Source: Nocardioides marinus
GTDB taxonomy: Bacteria; Actinomycetota; Actinomycetes; Propionibacteriales; Nocardioidaceae
Assembly (NCBI RefSeq): GCF_013408145.1
Contig: NZ_JACBZI010000001.1
Location: forward strand, 2,060,001-2,124,000
Length of the DNA stretch: 64,000 bases
Direction: 5' to 3'
Under the pieces are notes generated by a model. The model saw only the letters and a list, made by a program, of their open reading frames with translations. It was not told where the DNA came from and searched no databases. How positions within the stretch are numbered: position 1 is the first letter of the stretch; each line of letters starts with the position of its first letter. The position numbers and the translations under genes are program-made. Shown here in pieces: positions 1-17,346 of this stretch.

Positions 1-51
1 GCGGCGAGAAGAACGTTACGCACACATGTCCGGCACGCCAAATCCGGGGGT

Positions 52-78
52 GCCTCCCCCGCCCGGAGGGGGCGGATC
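52..78 (-). terminator. Possible GC-rich terminator hairpin after the DNA glycosylase gene
   Basis: A C5/G5 inverted repeat with a short GC-rich loop lies about 40 bases beyond the stop of the DNA glycosylase, the last gene of the arginine operon. There is no T-tract, as is common in actinobacterial terminators. The rest of the first 118 bases holds no supported gene. Confidence 0.3.
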
Positions 79-118
79 CAGTCTCAGGCCCGGGCTCGCG
101 ACGGGGTCGAGCCGCCGC

Positions 119-4663
<4,545 letters not shown>

Positions 4664-4667
<4 letters not shown>

Positions 4668-5617
4668 CGCAGCAACGCCCCCTCCTTGGTCCGCAGCAGC
4701 CAGGCCAGGACGGCCTTCTGGGCGTGCCGGCGGTTCTCCGCCTCGTCCCAGACCGCGCTCTGCGGCCCCTCGAGGACCTCGGCCGAGATCTCCTTGCCGC
4801 GGTACGCCGGCAGGCAGTGCAGCACGATCGCGTCCGGTCCGGCGCAGGCCAGCAGGTCCGCGTCGACGGAGTAGGCGGCGAAGGCCGCGGCCCGCGCGCC
4901 CTCCTCGCGCTCCTTGCCCATCGAGATCCACGTGTCGGTGACGACGACGTCCGCGCCGTCGACGGCCGTCTTGGGGTCGGGCTCGGCCGTGGCGGAGCCG
5001 CCGGTCCCCCGGGCGATCTCGTGGGCGCGGTCGAACATCGCCTGTGAGGGCATGAATCCCTCCGGCGCACTGACCCGCACGTGCATGCCGGCGGTGGCAC
5101 CGGCCAGGAGCCAGGAGTTGCCCATGTTGCAGGCCCCGTCGCCGACGAAGGCGACGGTGAGTCCGGCCAGGTCCCCCTTGTGCTCGCGCACGGTCAGCAG
5201 GTCGGCGATGAGCTGGCAGGGGTGGAAGTCGTCGGTGAGCGCGTTGACCACCGGGACGCCGGCGTGGGCGGCCATCGTGTCGAGGTCGGACTGGTGGAAG
5301 GTGCGCCACACGACGACCGACACCTGGCGTCCGAGCACGCGGGCGACGTCCTCGACGGACTCACGCACGCCGATGCCGGCCAGCTTGCCCTCGACCAGCA
5401 TCGGGTTGCCCCCGAGCTCGGCGATGCCGGCCCCGAAGGAGACCTGGGTGCGCAGGGTCGGCTTGTCGAAGATCATCGCCACCGACTGCGGCCCGGCCAG
5501 GGGCTTGGCGTCGTAGGGTGCACGCTTCATCGCGGCGGCGAGGTCGAGCACCTCGGCCTGCTCGGCCGGGCTGAGGTCGTCGTCGCGCAGGAAGTGGCGC
5601 AGCACGGGCACGGGCAC
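4664..5617 (-). CDS. argF: Ornithine carbamoyltransferase
   Basis: Forms citrulline from ornithine and carbamoyl phosphate. The 317-residue protein keeps the HPCQ motif ([12 protein letters not shown]), the ornithine-binding SMG loop (DTWISMGKE) and the HCLP motif ([10 protein letters not shown]), all diagnostic for ornithine rather than acetylornithine or aspartate transferases. The carbamoyl-phosphate motif is unusual: where the family normally has STRTR, this protein reads KPTLRTQ, with a Gln at the final Arg. The middle Arg and Thr are kept. Its ATG at 5617 is one base after the argD stop and its TGA overlaps the argR start. It follows argD and precedes argR as in other actinobacterial arg operons. 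Confidence 0.94.
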
Positions 5618-5618
5618 C

Positions 5619-6800
5619 TCACACCTCCGCGGCGTCGAGGATGCCGGGCCAGGCCTGCAGGAAGGACGCGGCGTCGTCGTCGGTGAGGACGAGCGGCGGC
5701 GCGAGCCGGATGCGCTGCGGGGTGGTCATGTTGATGATGAAGCCGGCCTCCTGGGCCGCCTGCACGACCGCGGCAGCGGACTCCGAGACCAGGTCGAGGC
5801 CGATGAGCAGGCCCTCGCCGCGGACCTCGGTCACCCGCGGGTCGGCGGCGAGACCGTCGCGGATCTTCTCGCCGAGCACGCGGACGTGCTCGAGCAGACC
5901 GTCGGCCTCGATGGTGCGCAGCACCGCCAGCGCAGCGGCGCAGGCCACGGGGTTGCCACCGAAGGTGGTGCCGTGGTTGCCCGGCTGCAGCAGGTCCGCC
6001 GCGCGCCCCAGACCGACGACCGCCCCGATCGGGAAGCCGCCGCCGAGGCCCTTGGCCAGGGTGACGACGTCGGGCACGACCTCGTGGCGCAGGTGGGCGA
6101 ACCAGTCGCCGGTGCGACCGATGCCGCTCTGCACCTCGTCGAACCACAGGAGCGCACCGTGCTCGTCGGCCACCCGGCGGGCCGCGGCGAGGTAGCCGTC
6201 GGGAGCCACCACCACACCGGCCTCGCCCTGGATCGGCTCGAGGCAGATCGCCGCGGTGTCGCCGGTGACGGCCGCCGCGAGCGCGTCGGCGTCGCCGTAC
6301 GGCACGAAGGTGACCTCGCCCGGGAGCGGCTCGAACGGCTCGCGGTAGGCGGCCTTGGAGGTCAGTGCCAGGGCACCCATGGTCCGGCCGTGGAAACCGC
6401 CCTCGGCCACCACGACGTGGGTGCGGCCGGTGCGGCGGGTGAGCTTGAAGGCGCCCTCGTTGGCCTCGGCGCCGGAGTTGGTGAAGAAGACCTTGCCGCC
6501 CCCCTGGGCGGTCACGCCGCCACCGAGGAGGCGCAGCAGCGTCTCGGCGAGCTCGACCTGGGGGCCGGTGGTGAAGAAGTTGGAGACGTGACCGAGGGTC
6601 TGCAGCTGCTCGGTGATCGCGCCGACCAGGGCCGGGTGACCGTGGCCGAGGGAGTTCACGGCGATGCCGGCCAGCAGGTCGACGTACTCCTTGCCGTCGG
6701 CGTCCCACACGTGGGTGCCCTTCCCACGCACGAGCGCGAGCTTGGGTGGCCCGAAGGTGTTCATCAGGGCCTCGGTGTAGCGGCTGGTCAGGTCGTTCAC
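5619..6800 (-). CDS. argD: Acetylornithine aminotransferase
   Basis: PLP-dependent class III aminotransferase that converts N-acetylglutamate semialdehyde to N-acetylornithine with glutamate as donor. The 393-residue protein has the expected length and motifs: [15 protein letters not shown] (cofactor phosphate binding), [12 protein letters not shown] (Asp contacting the pyridine nitrogen) and the Schiff-base Lys in [14 protein letters not shown] near residue 240. The start at 6800 overlaps the argB stop by 4 bases. Paralogues in this family can act on other omega-amino acids, but the position between argB and argF settles the role. Confidence 0.95.
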   Translation of the reverse strand: MNDLTSRYTEALMNTFGPPKLALVRGKGTHVWDADGKEYVDLLAGIAVNSLGHGHPALVGAITEQLQTLGHVSNFFTTGPQVELAETLLRLLGGGVTAQGGGKVFFTNSGAEANEGAFKLTRRTGRTHVVVAEGGFHGRTMGALALTSKAAYREPFEPLPGEVTFVPYGDADALAAAVTGDTAAICLEPIQGEAGVVVAPDGYLAAARRVADEHGALLWFDEVQSGIGRTGDWFAHLRHEVVPDVVTLAKGLGGGFPIGAVVGLGRAADLLQPGNHGTTFGGNPVACAAALAVLRTIEADGLLEHVRVLGEKIRDGLAADPRVTEVRGEGLLIGLDLVSESAAAVVQAAQEAGFIINMTTPQRIRLAPPLVLTDDDAASFLQAWPGILDAAEV

Positions 6801-7770
6801 TTCCGCACCGCCTTCTGCCGGGCCTTGCGGACCTTGGTGTCGACTCCGGGCAGCACCTGGGTGCCGACGCCCTCGTCGGTGAACAGCTCCAGGAGCACGG
6901 CGTGCGGCTCGCGACCGTCGACGACGGTGGCCCGCGGGACGCCCTCGGCCACGGCCTTGCGGCAGGCCTCCATCTTGGGGACCATCCCGCTGGCCAGTGT
7001 CGGGAGCATCTCACCCAGCGTCTCGGGGCTGATCTCGTAGATGACGTCGTCGCTGTCGGGCCAGTCGCGGTAGAGCCCCTCGACGTCGGTGAGGACGAGC
7101 AGCTTCTCGGCGCCCAGCGCGACCGCCAGGGCCGCCGCGGCGGTGTCGGCGTTGACGTTGTGGACGGCACCGTGGACGTCGGGCGCCACGCTGGAGACGA
7201 CCGGGATGCGCCCGGCCTCGATGATGTCGCGCACCGCCTCGGGGCGGACCTTGGCCACCTCGCCGACGAGGCCGAGGTCGACCTCCTCACCGTCGACGAT
7301 GGTGTTGGTCGGCTCGGCGGTGAACAGACCGGCGTCCTCGCCGGACATGCCGACCGCGAGCGGGCCGTGGCTGTTGATCAGCCCCACGAGCTCGCGCTGC
7401 ACCTGGCCCACGAGGACCATCCGCACCACGTCCATCGCCTCGGGCGTGGTGACGCGCAGGCCGCCGCGGAACTCCGACTCGATGTCGAGCTTGCTGAGCA
7501 TCTTGGAGATCTGCGGGCCACCACCGTGCACGACGACGGGCTTGAACCCCGCGAAGCGCAGGAAGGCGATGTCCTCGGCGAAGGCGCGCTTGAGGTCGTC
7601 GTCGGTCATGGCGTTGCCGCCGTACTTCACCACCACGACCTTGCCGTGGTAGCGCTTGAGCCACGGGAGGGCTCCGGCCAGCACGGAGGCCTTGTCGGGG
7701 TCCGCGGGCTGCACCTCGCTGAAGTGCATGTTGTCGGGGTCGAGGGGGCTGGGGTTCTTCGACGTGTCGC

Positions 7771-7774
<4 letters not shown>
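6797..7774 (-). CDS. argB: Acetylglutamate kinase
   Basis: Phosphorylates N-acetylglutamate at the gamma-carboxyl group, the usual arginine-sensitive step. The 325-residue protein has amino-acid-kinase motifs [20 protein letters not shown] and [10 protein letters not shown], and [12 protein letters not shown]. The ATG at 7774 is chosen because it gives the 4-base overlap with argJ and begins just before the family's first alpha-helix. An extension of about 35 residues precedes the kinase core, as seen in feedback-inhibited hexameric enzymes whose N-terminal helix joins dimers, so arginine inhibition is plausible (inference). Part of the argCJBDFRGH operon. Confidence 0.96.
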
Positions 7775-10844
<3,070 letters not shown>

Positions 10845-10866
10845 GGGTCGTTCTCGTCAGCCGGGG

Positions 10867-13356
10867 TCAGGCGCGCTGGGTGGCCCCGGTGCGCTCGGCG
10901 GCCACCGCCACGGCGGCCTCGCGGGCGGTCGTGGTGTCCTTCTCGGTGAGCGTGCGGTCGGCGGCGCGGAAGCGCAGCGCGAAGGCCAGCGACTTGCGCC
11001 CCTCCCCCAGCTGCTCGGAGCGGTAGACGTCGAAGAGCCTGATCGACTCCAGCAGCTCGCCCGCGCCCTCCCGCAGCGCTGCCTCGACGTCGGCCGCGGC
11101 GACGGACTCGTCCACCACCAGGGCGACGTCCTCCTTGGCCGCCGGGAACGTGGAGAAGGTGGGCGCCTGGCGCAGGTGCACGGCGTGCTCGATGAGCACG
11201 TCGAGGTCGACCTCGGCCGCCACGGAGCGGGCCGGTAGGCCGAAGGTCGTGCACACCCGCGGGTGCAGCTCGCCGGCGTGGCCGACCGGGGTGCCGCCGA
11301 GCAGCAGCTCTGCGCAGCGGCCCGGGTGCCACGGGGCCAGGGTCGCCGGGCGGGTCTCGAGCGCCAGGCCCAGCGCGTCGGCCACCTGCCGCACGGCCTC
11401 GACCGCGTCGGCCCAGGCCACGGGGCGTCCCTCGCCCCACCAGCCGGCGGGCTCGGCCTCGCCCGCGGCCACCAGGCCCAGGTGCAGCGGCTGGTCGGGC
11501 AGCGCCTTGAGCAGCGCGTCGAGCTCGGCGTCGCTGGGACGCCGGTCGACGGGCAGGATCGGCGCGCCCTCGGTGGCCCGCGGGAGCGTCACCGTCGCGG
11601 TCTCGAAGACCGCCACCGACGTGGCCCCGAGACCGACGTTGCGGCCCGCGGTGCGCAGCAGCGCCGGCAGCAACGTGGTGGTCATCGCCGGTGCCTCGTG
11701 GCTGAGCGGGTTGGAGAGCCGGAGCACGGTGCGCCGCGGGTCGTCGGCGGGCAGGCCGAGCGCGTCGAGGTCGCTCTCCCCCACGAACGGGAAGTCGACC
11801 ACCTCGACCCACCCGGCACCGGCCAGGGTCCGGCCGACCCGGCGCCGCAGCTGCTGGGGGCGGCTCAGCCCCCGGCCACCGGGAGCGGCCGGCAGGACCG
11901 AGGGGATGGTGTCGTAGCCGACCAGGCGCACGACCTCCTCGACCAGGTCGTGGGGGTCGGTGACGTCCGGGCGCCACGGCGGCGGGGTCGCCCGCACCGT
12001 GTCGCCCTCGACGGCGACCTCGCAGCCCACCGACTCGAGGTGGGCAACGACGGTGCCGGCGTCGATCGGCAGGCCCGAGACCCGCGCGGGCAGGTCGGTC
12101 GCCATGGTGACCTGCGGCTGGGCGGGCGGGGTGCCGACCACGGTCACCCCCGGCTCGGCGGTGGCACCGCCGTACGTCGTGAGGAGCTCGACCACGCGGT
12201 CGGCGGCCGCCTCGCAGATCGTCGGGTCGACACCGCGCTCGTTGCGCTTGCCGGCCTCGGAGGTGATCTTGTGGCGTCGGCCGGTGCGGAACATCGAGAC
12301 GGCGTCCCAGTGCGCGGACTCGACCAGCACGCGGGTGGTGGTCGAGGAGATCTCGGTGGACTCACCGCCCATGACGCCGCCCAGCCCGATCGGGCCGGTG
12401 TCGTCGCAGACCACGAGGTCCTCGGCGGTCAGGGTGCGCACGGTGCTGTCCAGGGTGGTGACCTTCTCGCCGTCGACGGCGCGGCGCACGACGACCGGGC
12501 CCTGGAGCTTGTCGGCGTCGTAGCCGTGGATGGGTCGGCCGGTCTCGAGCATGACGTAGTTGGTCACGTCCACGGCCAGCGAGATCGGGCGCATGCCGGC
12601 CGCGGTGAGCCGCTTCGCGATGAAGTCCGGGGTGGGCGCGGCCGGGTCGAAGCCGGAGACCGTGCGGGCGACGAAGACCGGGCACCCGGTGGGGTCCTCG
12701 ACGCGGACGGGGTGGCCGGCGTCGTCGGCCGGTGGGGTCCCGCGCAGCGCCGGGTCGCGGAAGCCGCTCGCCCCGGCCACGGACACCGCGACCTCGCGGG
12801 CGATGCCGCGCAGCGACAGGGCGTACGCCCGGTCGGGGTTGACCTCGAACTCGATGACCTCCTCGTCGAGGCCGAGGATGCCGCGCACGTCCTGGCCGGG
12901 CTCGCCGGCCCCCTCGGGCAGCACGATGATGCCGTCGTGGTCCTCACCGAGGTTCAGCTCGCGCGCGGAGCAGATCATCCCGGCCGAGACGTGGCCGTAG
13001 GTCTTGCGGGCGCTGATCTCGAAGCCCCCGGGGAGCACGCCCCCGGGCAGCACCGTCACGACCAGGTCGCCGGGCCGGAAGTTGTGGGCGCCGCAGACGA
13101 TGCCCTGCGGCTCGCCGGTGCCGTTGGCGTCACCGACGTCGACGGTGCACCAGTTGATCGTCTTGCCGTTCTTCTGCGGCTCGGGCTCCATGGTGAGCAC
13201 CCGGCCCACCACCAGCGGGCCGGAGATGCCGGCACCGGCGGACTCGATGGCCTCGAGCTTGAGGCCGGTGAGGGTGAGCCGTGCGGTGAGCTCGTCGGTG
13301 CTCGTGCCGTCCGGCACGTCGACGTACTCGAGGATCCAGGACTTGGGGGCCTTCAT
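10867..13356 (-). CDS. pheT: Phenylalanine-tRNA ligase beta subunit
   Basis: Large subunit of the (alpha-beta)2 phenylalanyl-tRNA synthetase. The 829-residue protein contains, in order, an N-terminal domain with tRNA-binding OB fold (about 40-150), the B3/B4 editing domain, B5 domain, a catalytic-like core that lacks class II catalytic residues, and a C-terminal anticodon-binding ferredoxin-like domain ending near FRAADRTLTEKDTT. It begins with MKAPKSWILEYV, a conserved start. It lies 15 bases after pheS in the standard pheS-pheT operon and converges with the mycothiol-dependent enzyme gene. Confidence 0.97.
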   Translation of the reverse strand: MKAPKSWILEYVDVPDGTSTDELTARLTLTGLKLEAIESAGAGISGPLVVGRVLTMEPEPQKNGKTINWCTVDVGDANGTGEPQGIVCGAHNFRPGDLVVTVLPGGVLPGGFEISARKTYGHVSAGMICSARELNLGEDHDGIIVLPEGAGEPGQDVRGILGLDEEVIEFEVNPDRAYALSLRGIAREVAVSVAGASGFRDPALRGTPPADDAGHPVRVEDPTGCPVFVARTVSGFDPAAPTPDFIAKRLTAAGMRPISLAVDVTNYVMLETGRPIHGYDADKLQGPVVVRRAVDGEKVTTLDSTVRTLTAEDLVVCDDTGPIGLGGVMGGESTEISSTTTRVLVESAHWDAVSMFRTGRRHKITSEAGKRNERGVDPTICEAAADRVVELLTTYGGATAEPGVTVVGTPPAQPQVTMATDLPARVSGLPIDAGTVVAHLESVGCEVAVEGDTVRATPPPWRPDVTDPHDLVEEVVRLVGYDTIPSVLPAAPGGRGLSRPQQLRRRVGRTLAGAGWVEVVDFPFVGESDLDALGLPADDPRRTVLRLSNPLSHEAPAMTTTLLPALLRTAGRNVGLGATSVAVFETATVTLPRATEGAPILPVDRRPSDAELDALLKALPDQPLHLGLVAAGEAEPAGWWGEGRPVAWADAVEAVRQVADALGLALETRPATLAPWHPGRCAELLLGGTPVGHAGELHPRVCTTFGLPARSVAAEVDLDVLIEHAVHLRQAPTFSTFPAAKEDVALVVDESVAAADVEAALREGAGELLESIRLFDVYRSEQLGEGRKSLAFALRFRAADRTLTEKDTTTAREAAVAVAAERTGATQRA

Positions 13357-13371
13357 CGTGACTCTCCGGAC

Positions 13372-14469
13372 TCAGATCTCGGTGCCGAACGCGGCGCTGA
13401 AGCGGACGTCGCCCTCGAAGAGGGGGCGCAGGTCCTCGAGGTTGTGGCGGAACATGAAGCTGCGGTCGATGCCCATGCCGAAGGCGAAGCCGGAGTAGAC
13501 CTCCGGGTCGACGCCGCAGGCCACGAGGACGCGCGGGTTCACCACGCCGCAGCCGCCCCACTCGATCCAGCCCTCGCCGCGGCAGGTGCGGCAGGAGTCG
13601 GCGTCCACGCCCCGGCAGACGAAGCAGCGCACGTCGACCTCGGCCGACGGCTCGGTGAAGGGGAAGTACGACGGGCGGAACCGGGTGTCGATGCCCTCCC
13701 CGAACAGCTGCGCGGCCAGGTGGTCCAACGAGCCCTTGAGGTGGGCCATCGTGATGCCCTCGTCGACGACCAGGCCCTCGACCTGGTGGAACATCGGGCT
13801 GTGGGTGGCGTCGTACTCGTCGGTGCGGAAGACCCGGCCCGGGCAGGCGACGTAGATCGGCGGGGTGCGGGTCAGCATCGTGCGGGCCTGGACCGGCGAG
13901 GTCTGGGTGCGCAGCACGATGTGCCGGTCGGCCGGCTCGGTCCAGAAGGTGTCCTGCATGGTGCGTGCCGGGTGGTCGGGCCCGAGGTTGAGCGCGTCGA
14001 AGTTGAGCCACTCCGCCTCCACGACGGGGCCCTCGGCGATCTCCCAGCCCATCGCGACGAAGATGTCGGCGATCAGCTCGGACTGCAGGGTGATCGGGTG
14101 CCGGCCGCCGCGACGGCGACGGTCGGTGGGCAGCGTGACGTCGACGGTCTCCTCGACCAGCATCCGCTCCTCGTGCTCGGCCTCGAGCACCGCCTGACGG
14201 GTGGCGATGGCCTGGTTGACCGCGCCACGGGCCTGCCCGACGCGCTGACCGGCCTCCTTGCGGGCCTGCGGGGGCAGCGCCCCGATCTCGCGGTTGGCCA
14301 GCGCCAGCGGCGAGCGGTCGCCGGCGTGGTCGATGCGCACCTGCTTGAGGGCGTCCAGGTCGGCCGCGGCGGCGACCGCCTCGAGGGCGGCGTCCCGGGC
14401 CGCCTCGACCTGCTCCGCCTGGAGCGGGGTCACCTCGACGGGGTCGTAATCGGTGTTCGGGCCCGACAT
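13372..14469 (-). CDS. pheS: Phenylalanine-tRNA ligase alpha subunit
   Basis: Catalytic subunit of phenylalanyl-tRNA synthetase. The 365-residue protein has an N-terminal coiled-coil tRNA-binding arm (about 15-110) followed by the class II core with [21 protein letters not shown] (motif 2 region) and [17 protein letters not shown] (motif 3). Residues about 285-315 carry a Cys-rich insert, CFVC...CRTC...GGCG, that may bind zinc. The ATG at 14469 is preceded by a GAAAGGTG Shine-Dalgarno-like sequence, and a TAGACT -10 hexamer lies about 40 bases upstream at 14507-14512, so this gene has a normal leader unlike many neighbours. Confidence 0.97.
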   Translation of the reverse strand: MSGPNTDYDPVEVTPLQAEQVEAARDAALEAVAAAADLDALKQVRIDHAGDRSPLALANREIGALPPQARKEAGQRVGQARGAVNQAIATRQAVLEAEHEERMLVEETVDVTLPTDRRRRGGRHPITLQSELIADIFVAMGWEIAEGPVVEAEWLNFDALNLGPDHPARTMQDTFWTEPADRHIVLRTQTSPVQARTMLTRTPPIYVACPGRVFRTDEYDATHSPMFHQVEGLVVDEGITMAHLKGSLDHLAAQLFGEGIDTRFRPSYFPFTEPSAEVDVRCFVCRGVDADSCRTCRGEGWIEWGGCGVVNPRVLVACGVDPEVYSGFAFGMGIDRSFMFRHNLEDLRPLFEGDVRFSAAFGTEI

Positions 14470-14506
14470 GGAGGCACCTTTCCGGCTGTGGACGAGCAAC
14501 CGGGTC

Positions 14507-14556
14507 AGTCTAGGAAGGCGTGGTGCCGCGGCGCGAACCGGTCACCGTCGTAGCGT
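14507..14556. promoter_or_regulatory. Divergent promoter region pheS / DUF817 gene
   Basis: TAGACT on the minus strand (14507-14512) fits the pheS promoter. TAGCGT on the plus strand (14551-14556) ends 3 or 6 bases before the two possible GTG starts of the DUF817 gene. No clear -35 hexamers are recognised. Confidence 0.45.
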
Positions 14557-14559
14557 CTC

Positions 14560-15354
14560 GTGGTGCCTCACGCCGTGCTCCAAGTGCTCCGCTTCGCCGT
14601 CGCCGAAGCGGCCTCGTGCGCCTTCGCGGTGGCGGTCTTCGCCGGTCTGCTGGTGACGTTCCTCGTCCCGCTGCCCTGGGCTGCCTACGACGTCCTGCTG
14701 GTGTGGTGCGTCGTGGTCACGCTGGGGTTCTGGGCGGCGGGCCTGGAGACCTGGCGCGAGGTGCTGGTCATCTGCGCCTTCCACCTGCTCGGGCTGGCCC
14801 TGGAGCTGTACAAGGTGCACGTCGGCTCCTGGAGCTATCCCGGGGAGGCGGTCACGAAGGTCGCCGGCGTCCCGCTGTTCTCCGGCTTCATGTACGCCGC
14901 TGTCGGCAGCTACATCTGCCAGGCCTGGCGTCGCCTGGACCTGCGGGTCAGCCACTACCCGGCGCTGCCCACCACCCTGGTCGCGGTCGGGATCTACGCC
15001 AACTTCTTCACCCACCACCTCACCGTCGACCTGAGGGTCCCCCTGGCCCTGGCCGGGCTGCTGGTGCTGCGCCGGTGCCGGGTCCACTTCACCGTGGGGC
15101 CGGCGCGCTACCGGATGCCGTTGGCGGCGTCGTTCGTCCTCATCGGCACGTTTCTCTGGGTCGCCGAGAACCTCGCCACGTTCCTCGACGCCTGGGCCTA
15201 CCCGGGCCAGGAGGAGGTGTGGGAGGTCGTCCACACCTCCAAGATCGGCGCCTGGTCGCTGCTGGTCACGATGAGCTTCGTGCTCGTGGCCACCGTGAAG
15301 GCGGCCGAGGGGCGGCTCTACCACCAGGGCGGCGAGCCGACAGTCACGCGCTGA
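14560..15354 (+). CDS. DUF817 family integral membrane protein
   Basis: Polytopic membrane protein of unknown function. The 264-residue protein has about eight hydrophobic segments and the recognisable family core around residues 85-125 (KVHVGSWSYP, then KVAGVPLFSGFMYAAVGSYI), which I assign to DUF817 (YoaT-like). A conserved FFTHH motif lies near residue 150. Two adjacent GTG codons (14560, 14563) are possible starts; a TAGCGT hexamer 3-6 bases upstream suggests a leaderless message. It is divergent from pheS and convergent with the histidine kinase. No function is inferred. Confidence 0.8.
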   Translation: MVPHAVLQVLRFAVAEAASCAFAVAVFAGLLVTFLVPLPWAAYDVLLVWCVVVTLGFWAAGLETWREVLVICAFHLLGLALELYKVHVGSWSYPGEAVTKVAGVPLFSGFMYAAVGSYICQAWRRLDLRVSHYPALPTTLVAVGIYANFFTHHLTVDLRVPLALAGLLVLRRCRVHFTVGPARYRMPLAASFVLIGTFLWVAENLATFLDAWAYPGQEEVWEVVHTSKIGAWSLLVTMSFVLVATVKAAEGRLYHQGGEPTVTR

Positions 15355-15385
15355 CCTCCCCGGCCCGCGGGCCCGGGGCGGGTGC

Positions 15386-16456
15386 TCAGCGACGCCGGTG
15401 GTCCTCGACCGGCCAGCGCACGACGACCCGGGCTCCCCCGCCGGGGGCGTCCTCGATGACGACCTCCCCGCCGTGGGCACGGGTCAGCCCGCCGACGATG
15501 TAGAGACCCAGCCCGGAGCCGCCACGGGCGCCGTGCTTCCAGAACTTGGTGAACACCTGCCGGCGCAGCGCCTCCGCGATGCCCTCGCCCTGGTCGTCGA
15601 CCGTCACCACGACGTACGCCGTCGGGCCGGAGCCGCCGGGACCGGCCCGGTGAGGATCGTGCTCGAGCGTCACCCGCACGTCGCCGTCCCCGTGCCGCAC
15701 GGCGTTCTCCACCAGGTTGGTCAGCACCTGGGTGAGCTTGTCGGGGTCGGCCACCACCCGCGGCAGGTCGTCGGGCGCCACCAGCTCGACCGAGCGCGAG
15801 GTGGCCGCCCCCACCGAGCCGACCACCCGGCCGGCCAGCACGGCGACGTCGGTGGGCCGCGGGTGCAGCTGCAGGCGCCCGGTGTCGATGCGTGCGACGT
15901 CCAGGAGCTCGGCGATGAGGCGACTGAGCCGGTCGGAGTCGGAGTGGACGGTGGTGAGCATCAGCTTCTTCTGCTCGTCGCTGAGCTTGTCCCACCGGTT
16001 CAGCATCGCCTGCACGAAGCCCTTGACGCCCGTGAGCGGTGAGCGCAGCTCGTGGGCGACGGTGGCGACGAGGTCGGAGCGCTCGCGGTCCAGACGCGCC
16101 CGGCCGCGACCGGACCGGATGCTGATCGCCACCCGGTCCACCGCACGGTCGGTCGCGGGGCGGTGGATGCGTGCCGCCACGAGCACCTCGCTGCCGTCGG
16201 GCAGGGTCCAGGACTGCTCGGGCACGCCGGTGCGGGTGGACAGCCCCTCGTAGGGCCGGTGCGCGTCGTACCAGCGGCACCCCTCGGTGTCGCGCAGCAG
16301 CAGCACGTCGGCCAACGGCCGGCCGACCGCGGTCCCGGCGTCGATACCGAGCATCCGTGCGGCGACGGCGGACACGAGCTCCACCCGCTGGTCGGGGCCC
16401 GCCAGCAGCACCCCGTCGGGCAGGGCGTCGACCACCTGCTGCGCACTCGCCTCCAC
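15386..16456 (-). CDS. Soluble PAS-domain sensor histidine kinase, orphan
   Basis: Two-component sensor kinase. The order is an N-terminal PAS-like sensor domain (about 1-115), HisKA with the phospho-acceptor in ATVAHELRSPLTG (about 135), and HATPase_c with N box NLVENAVRHG, G1 DQGEGIA, F box FTKFWK and G2 GSGLGLYIVGG. No membrane segment or signal peptide is visible, so it should sense a cytoplasmic cue. No response regulator lies next to it, so its partner is elsewhere. I choose the GTG at 16456 because a TAGGGT hexamer ends exactly 7 bases upstream; the next GTG at 16465 would fall inside that hexamer. Confidence 0.88.
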   Translation of the reverse strand: MEASAQQVVDALPDGVLLAGPDQRVELVSAVAARMLGIDAGTAVGRPLADVLLLRDTEGCRWYDAHRPYEGLSTRTGVPEQSWTLPDGSEVLVAARIHRPATDRAVDRVAISIRSGRGRARLDRERSDLVATVAHELRSPLTGVKGFVQAMLNRWDKLSDEQKKLMLTTVHSDSDRLSRLIAELLDVARIDTGRLQLHPRPTDVAVLAGRVVGSVGAATSRSVELVAPDDLPRVVADPDKLTQVLTNLVENAVRHGDGDVRVTLEHDPHRAGPGGSGPTAYVVVTVDDQGEGIAEALRRQVFTKFWKHGARGGSGLGLYIVGGLTRAHGGEVVIEDAPGGGARVVVRWPVEDHRRR

Positions 16457-16495
16457 GGGCGTCACCCTAGCCGCGTGCGGCAGCGACCTCTCGAG

Positions 16496-16551
16496 CGTGC
16501 GTCAGTGACGGCTCGGGCCGTGCGTCAGTGACGGCTCGGCGGCTCGGCGGC
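16496..16551. repeat. Direct repeats immediately after the trmH stop codon
   Basis: The 95-base gap between trmH and the histidine kinase contains two copies of a 21-base sequence beginning CGTGCGTCAGTGACGG (16496-16516 and 16519-16539), followed by two CTCGGCGG units that abut the trmH stop. Read on the minus strand, the stop TGA is followed by GCCGCCGAG units and then GTCACTGACGCACGG. A closely related sequence follows the priA stop at 31.66 kb. Confidence 0.8.
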
Positions 16552-17346
16552 TCAGGAACGCTGGGCGCGAGCCGAGGCGTAGAGGCACAGCGCGGCCGCG
16601 GTGGAGAGGTTGAGCGACTCGGCCCTGCCGTGGATCGGGATGGCGACGCGGTGGTCGGCCAGGGCCGCGAGGTCCTCGGGCAGGCCCCGGGCCTCGTTGC
16701 CGAACAGCCAGGCGGTGGGGCGGGCGAGCAGCTCGTCGGCCTCGAACAGGTCGACCTCGCCGGCACCGTCGGCGGCCAGCACCACCAGCCCGGCCGCCTG
16801 GGCCGCGCGGACGGCCGCGGCCGGGTCCGGCTCCACGGACACGGGCAGGTGGAAGGCGCTGCCCACGCTGGCGCGCAGCGTCTTGGGGTTGTAGAGGTCG
16901 ACCGAGCTTCCGGCCAGGACGACCGAGTCGGCACCGGCGGCGTCGGCACAGCGCACGACGGTGCCGGCGTTGCCGGGGTCACGGACGTCGGCGCAGACGG
17001 CGACCAGCCGCGAGTCCTCGGTGAGGGCCCGGTCGAGCTCGACGTCGACGAAGCGGCACACGGCCACGACACCGGCAGGACTGACCGAGTCGCTGAGCGC
17101 CGCCAGCGCGCGGTCGTCGACCAGGGTGCGGCGTACGCCGGCGGGCAGGTCGGGCACGAGCCCGAGCGCGTCGGGGCGCACCAGGACCTCCACGACGCAC
17201 CCCGCGGCGAGGGCCCCCTCGACGGCCTTCGGGCCGTCAGCGAGGAAGAGCCGCCGCTCCGAACGCTCGGAGCGACGGCTCAACCGACGCAGCTGCTTGA
17301 CGCGAGGGTTGCTCGCGGCCAGCGGGGTCTCGACAGGCTCGACCAC
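16552..17346 (-). CDS. TrmH/SpoU-family RNA 2'-O-methyltransferase
   Basis: S-adenosylmethionine-dependent SPOUT methyltransferase acting on rRNA or tRNA. The 264-residue protein has an N-terminal substrate-binding domain (about 10-95) and a C-terminal trefoil-knot domain with ADVRDPGNAGTVVRCADAAG (motif 1), WLFGNEARGLPEDL (motif 2) and IPIHGRAESLNLSTAAAL (motif 3). The exact target nucleotide cannot be assigned. It follows rplT by 8 bases and probably belongs to the infC-rpmI-rplT operon. Its GTG start and first seven codons (VVEPVET) come from a 22-bp palindromic repeat, and a second strong palindrome lies at codons 23-33. Confidence 0.92.
   Translation of the reverse strand: MVEPVETPLAASNPRVKQLRRLSRRSERSERRLFLADGPKAVEGALAAGCVVEVLVRPDALGLVPDLPAGVRRTLVDDRALAALSDSVSPAGVVAVCRFVDVELDRALTEDSRLVAVCADVRDPGNAGTVVRCADAAGADSVVLAGSSVDLYNPKTLRASVGSAFHLPVSVEPDPAAAVRAAQAAGLVVLAADGAGEVDLFEADELLARPTAWLFGNEARGLPEDLAALADHRVAIPIHGRAESLNLSTAAALCLYASARAQRS
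17248..17281. repeat. Intragenic palindrome in trmH
   Basis: Two 15-bp arms (17248-17262 and 17267-17281) are inverted copies with one mismatch around a 4-base loop. The arms begin GAGCCGCCGCTCCGA and TCGGAGCGACGGCTC. The segment encodes the repetitive SRRSERSERR part of the N-terminal domain. It could form a stable hairpin in the mRNA. Confidence 0.85.

Noticed and set aside
1..118. Start of another gene at the left edge
   Set aside because: Only short frames without conserved sequence; the region looks like an intergenic terminator.
11263..14553. Plus-strand open frame of 1096 codons opposite pheT/pheS
   Set aside because: Same reason: it crosses two certain genes and the intergenic gap and has no recognisable protein motif.
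14560..16456. DUF817 protein and histidine kinase as a functional pair
   Set aside because: They are convergent, not co-transcribed, and nothing links them.
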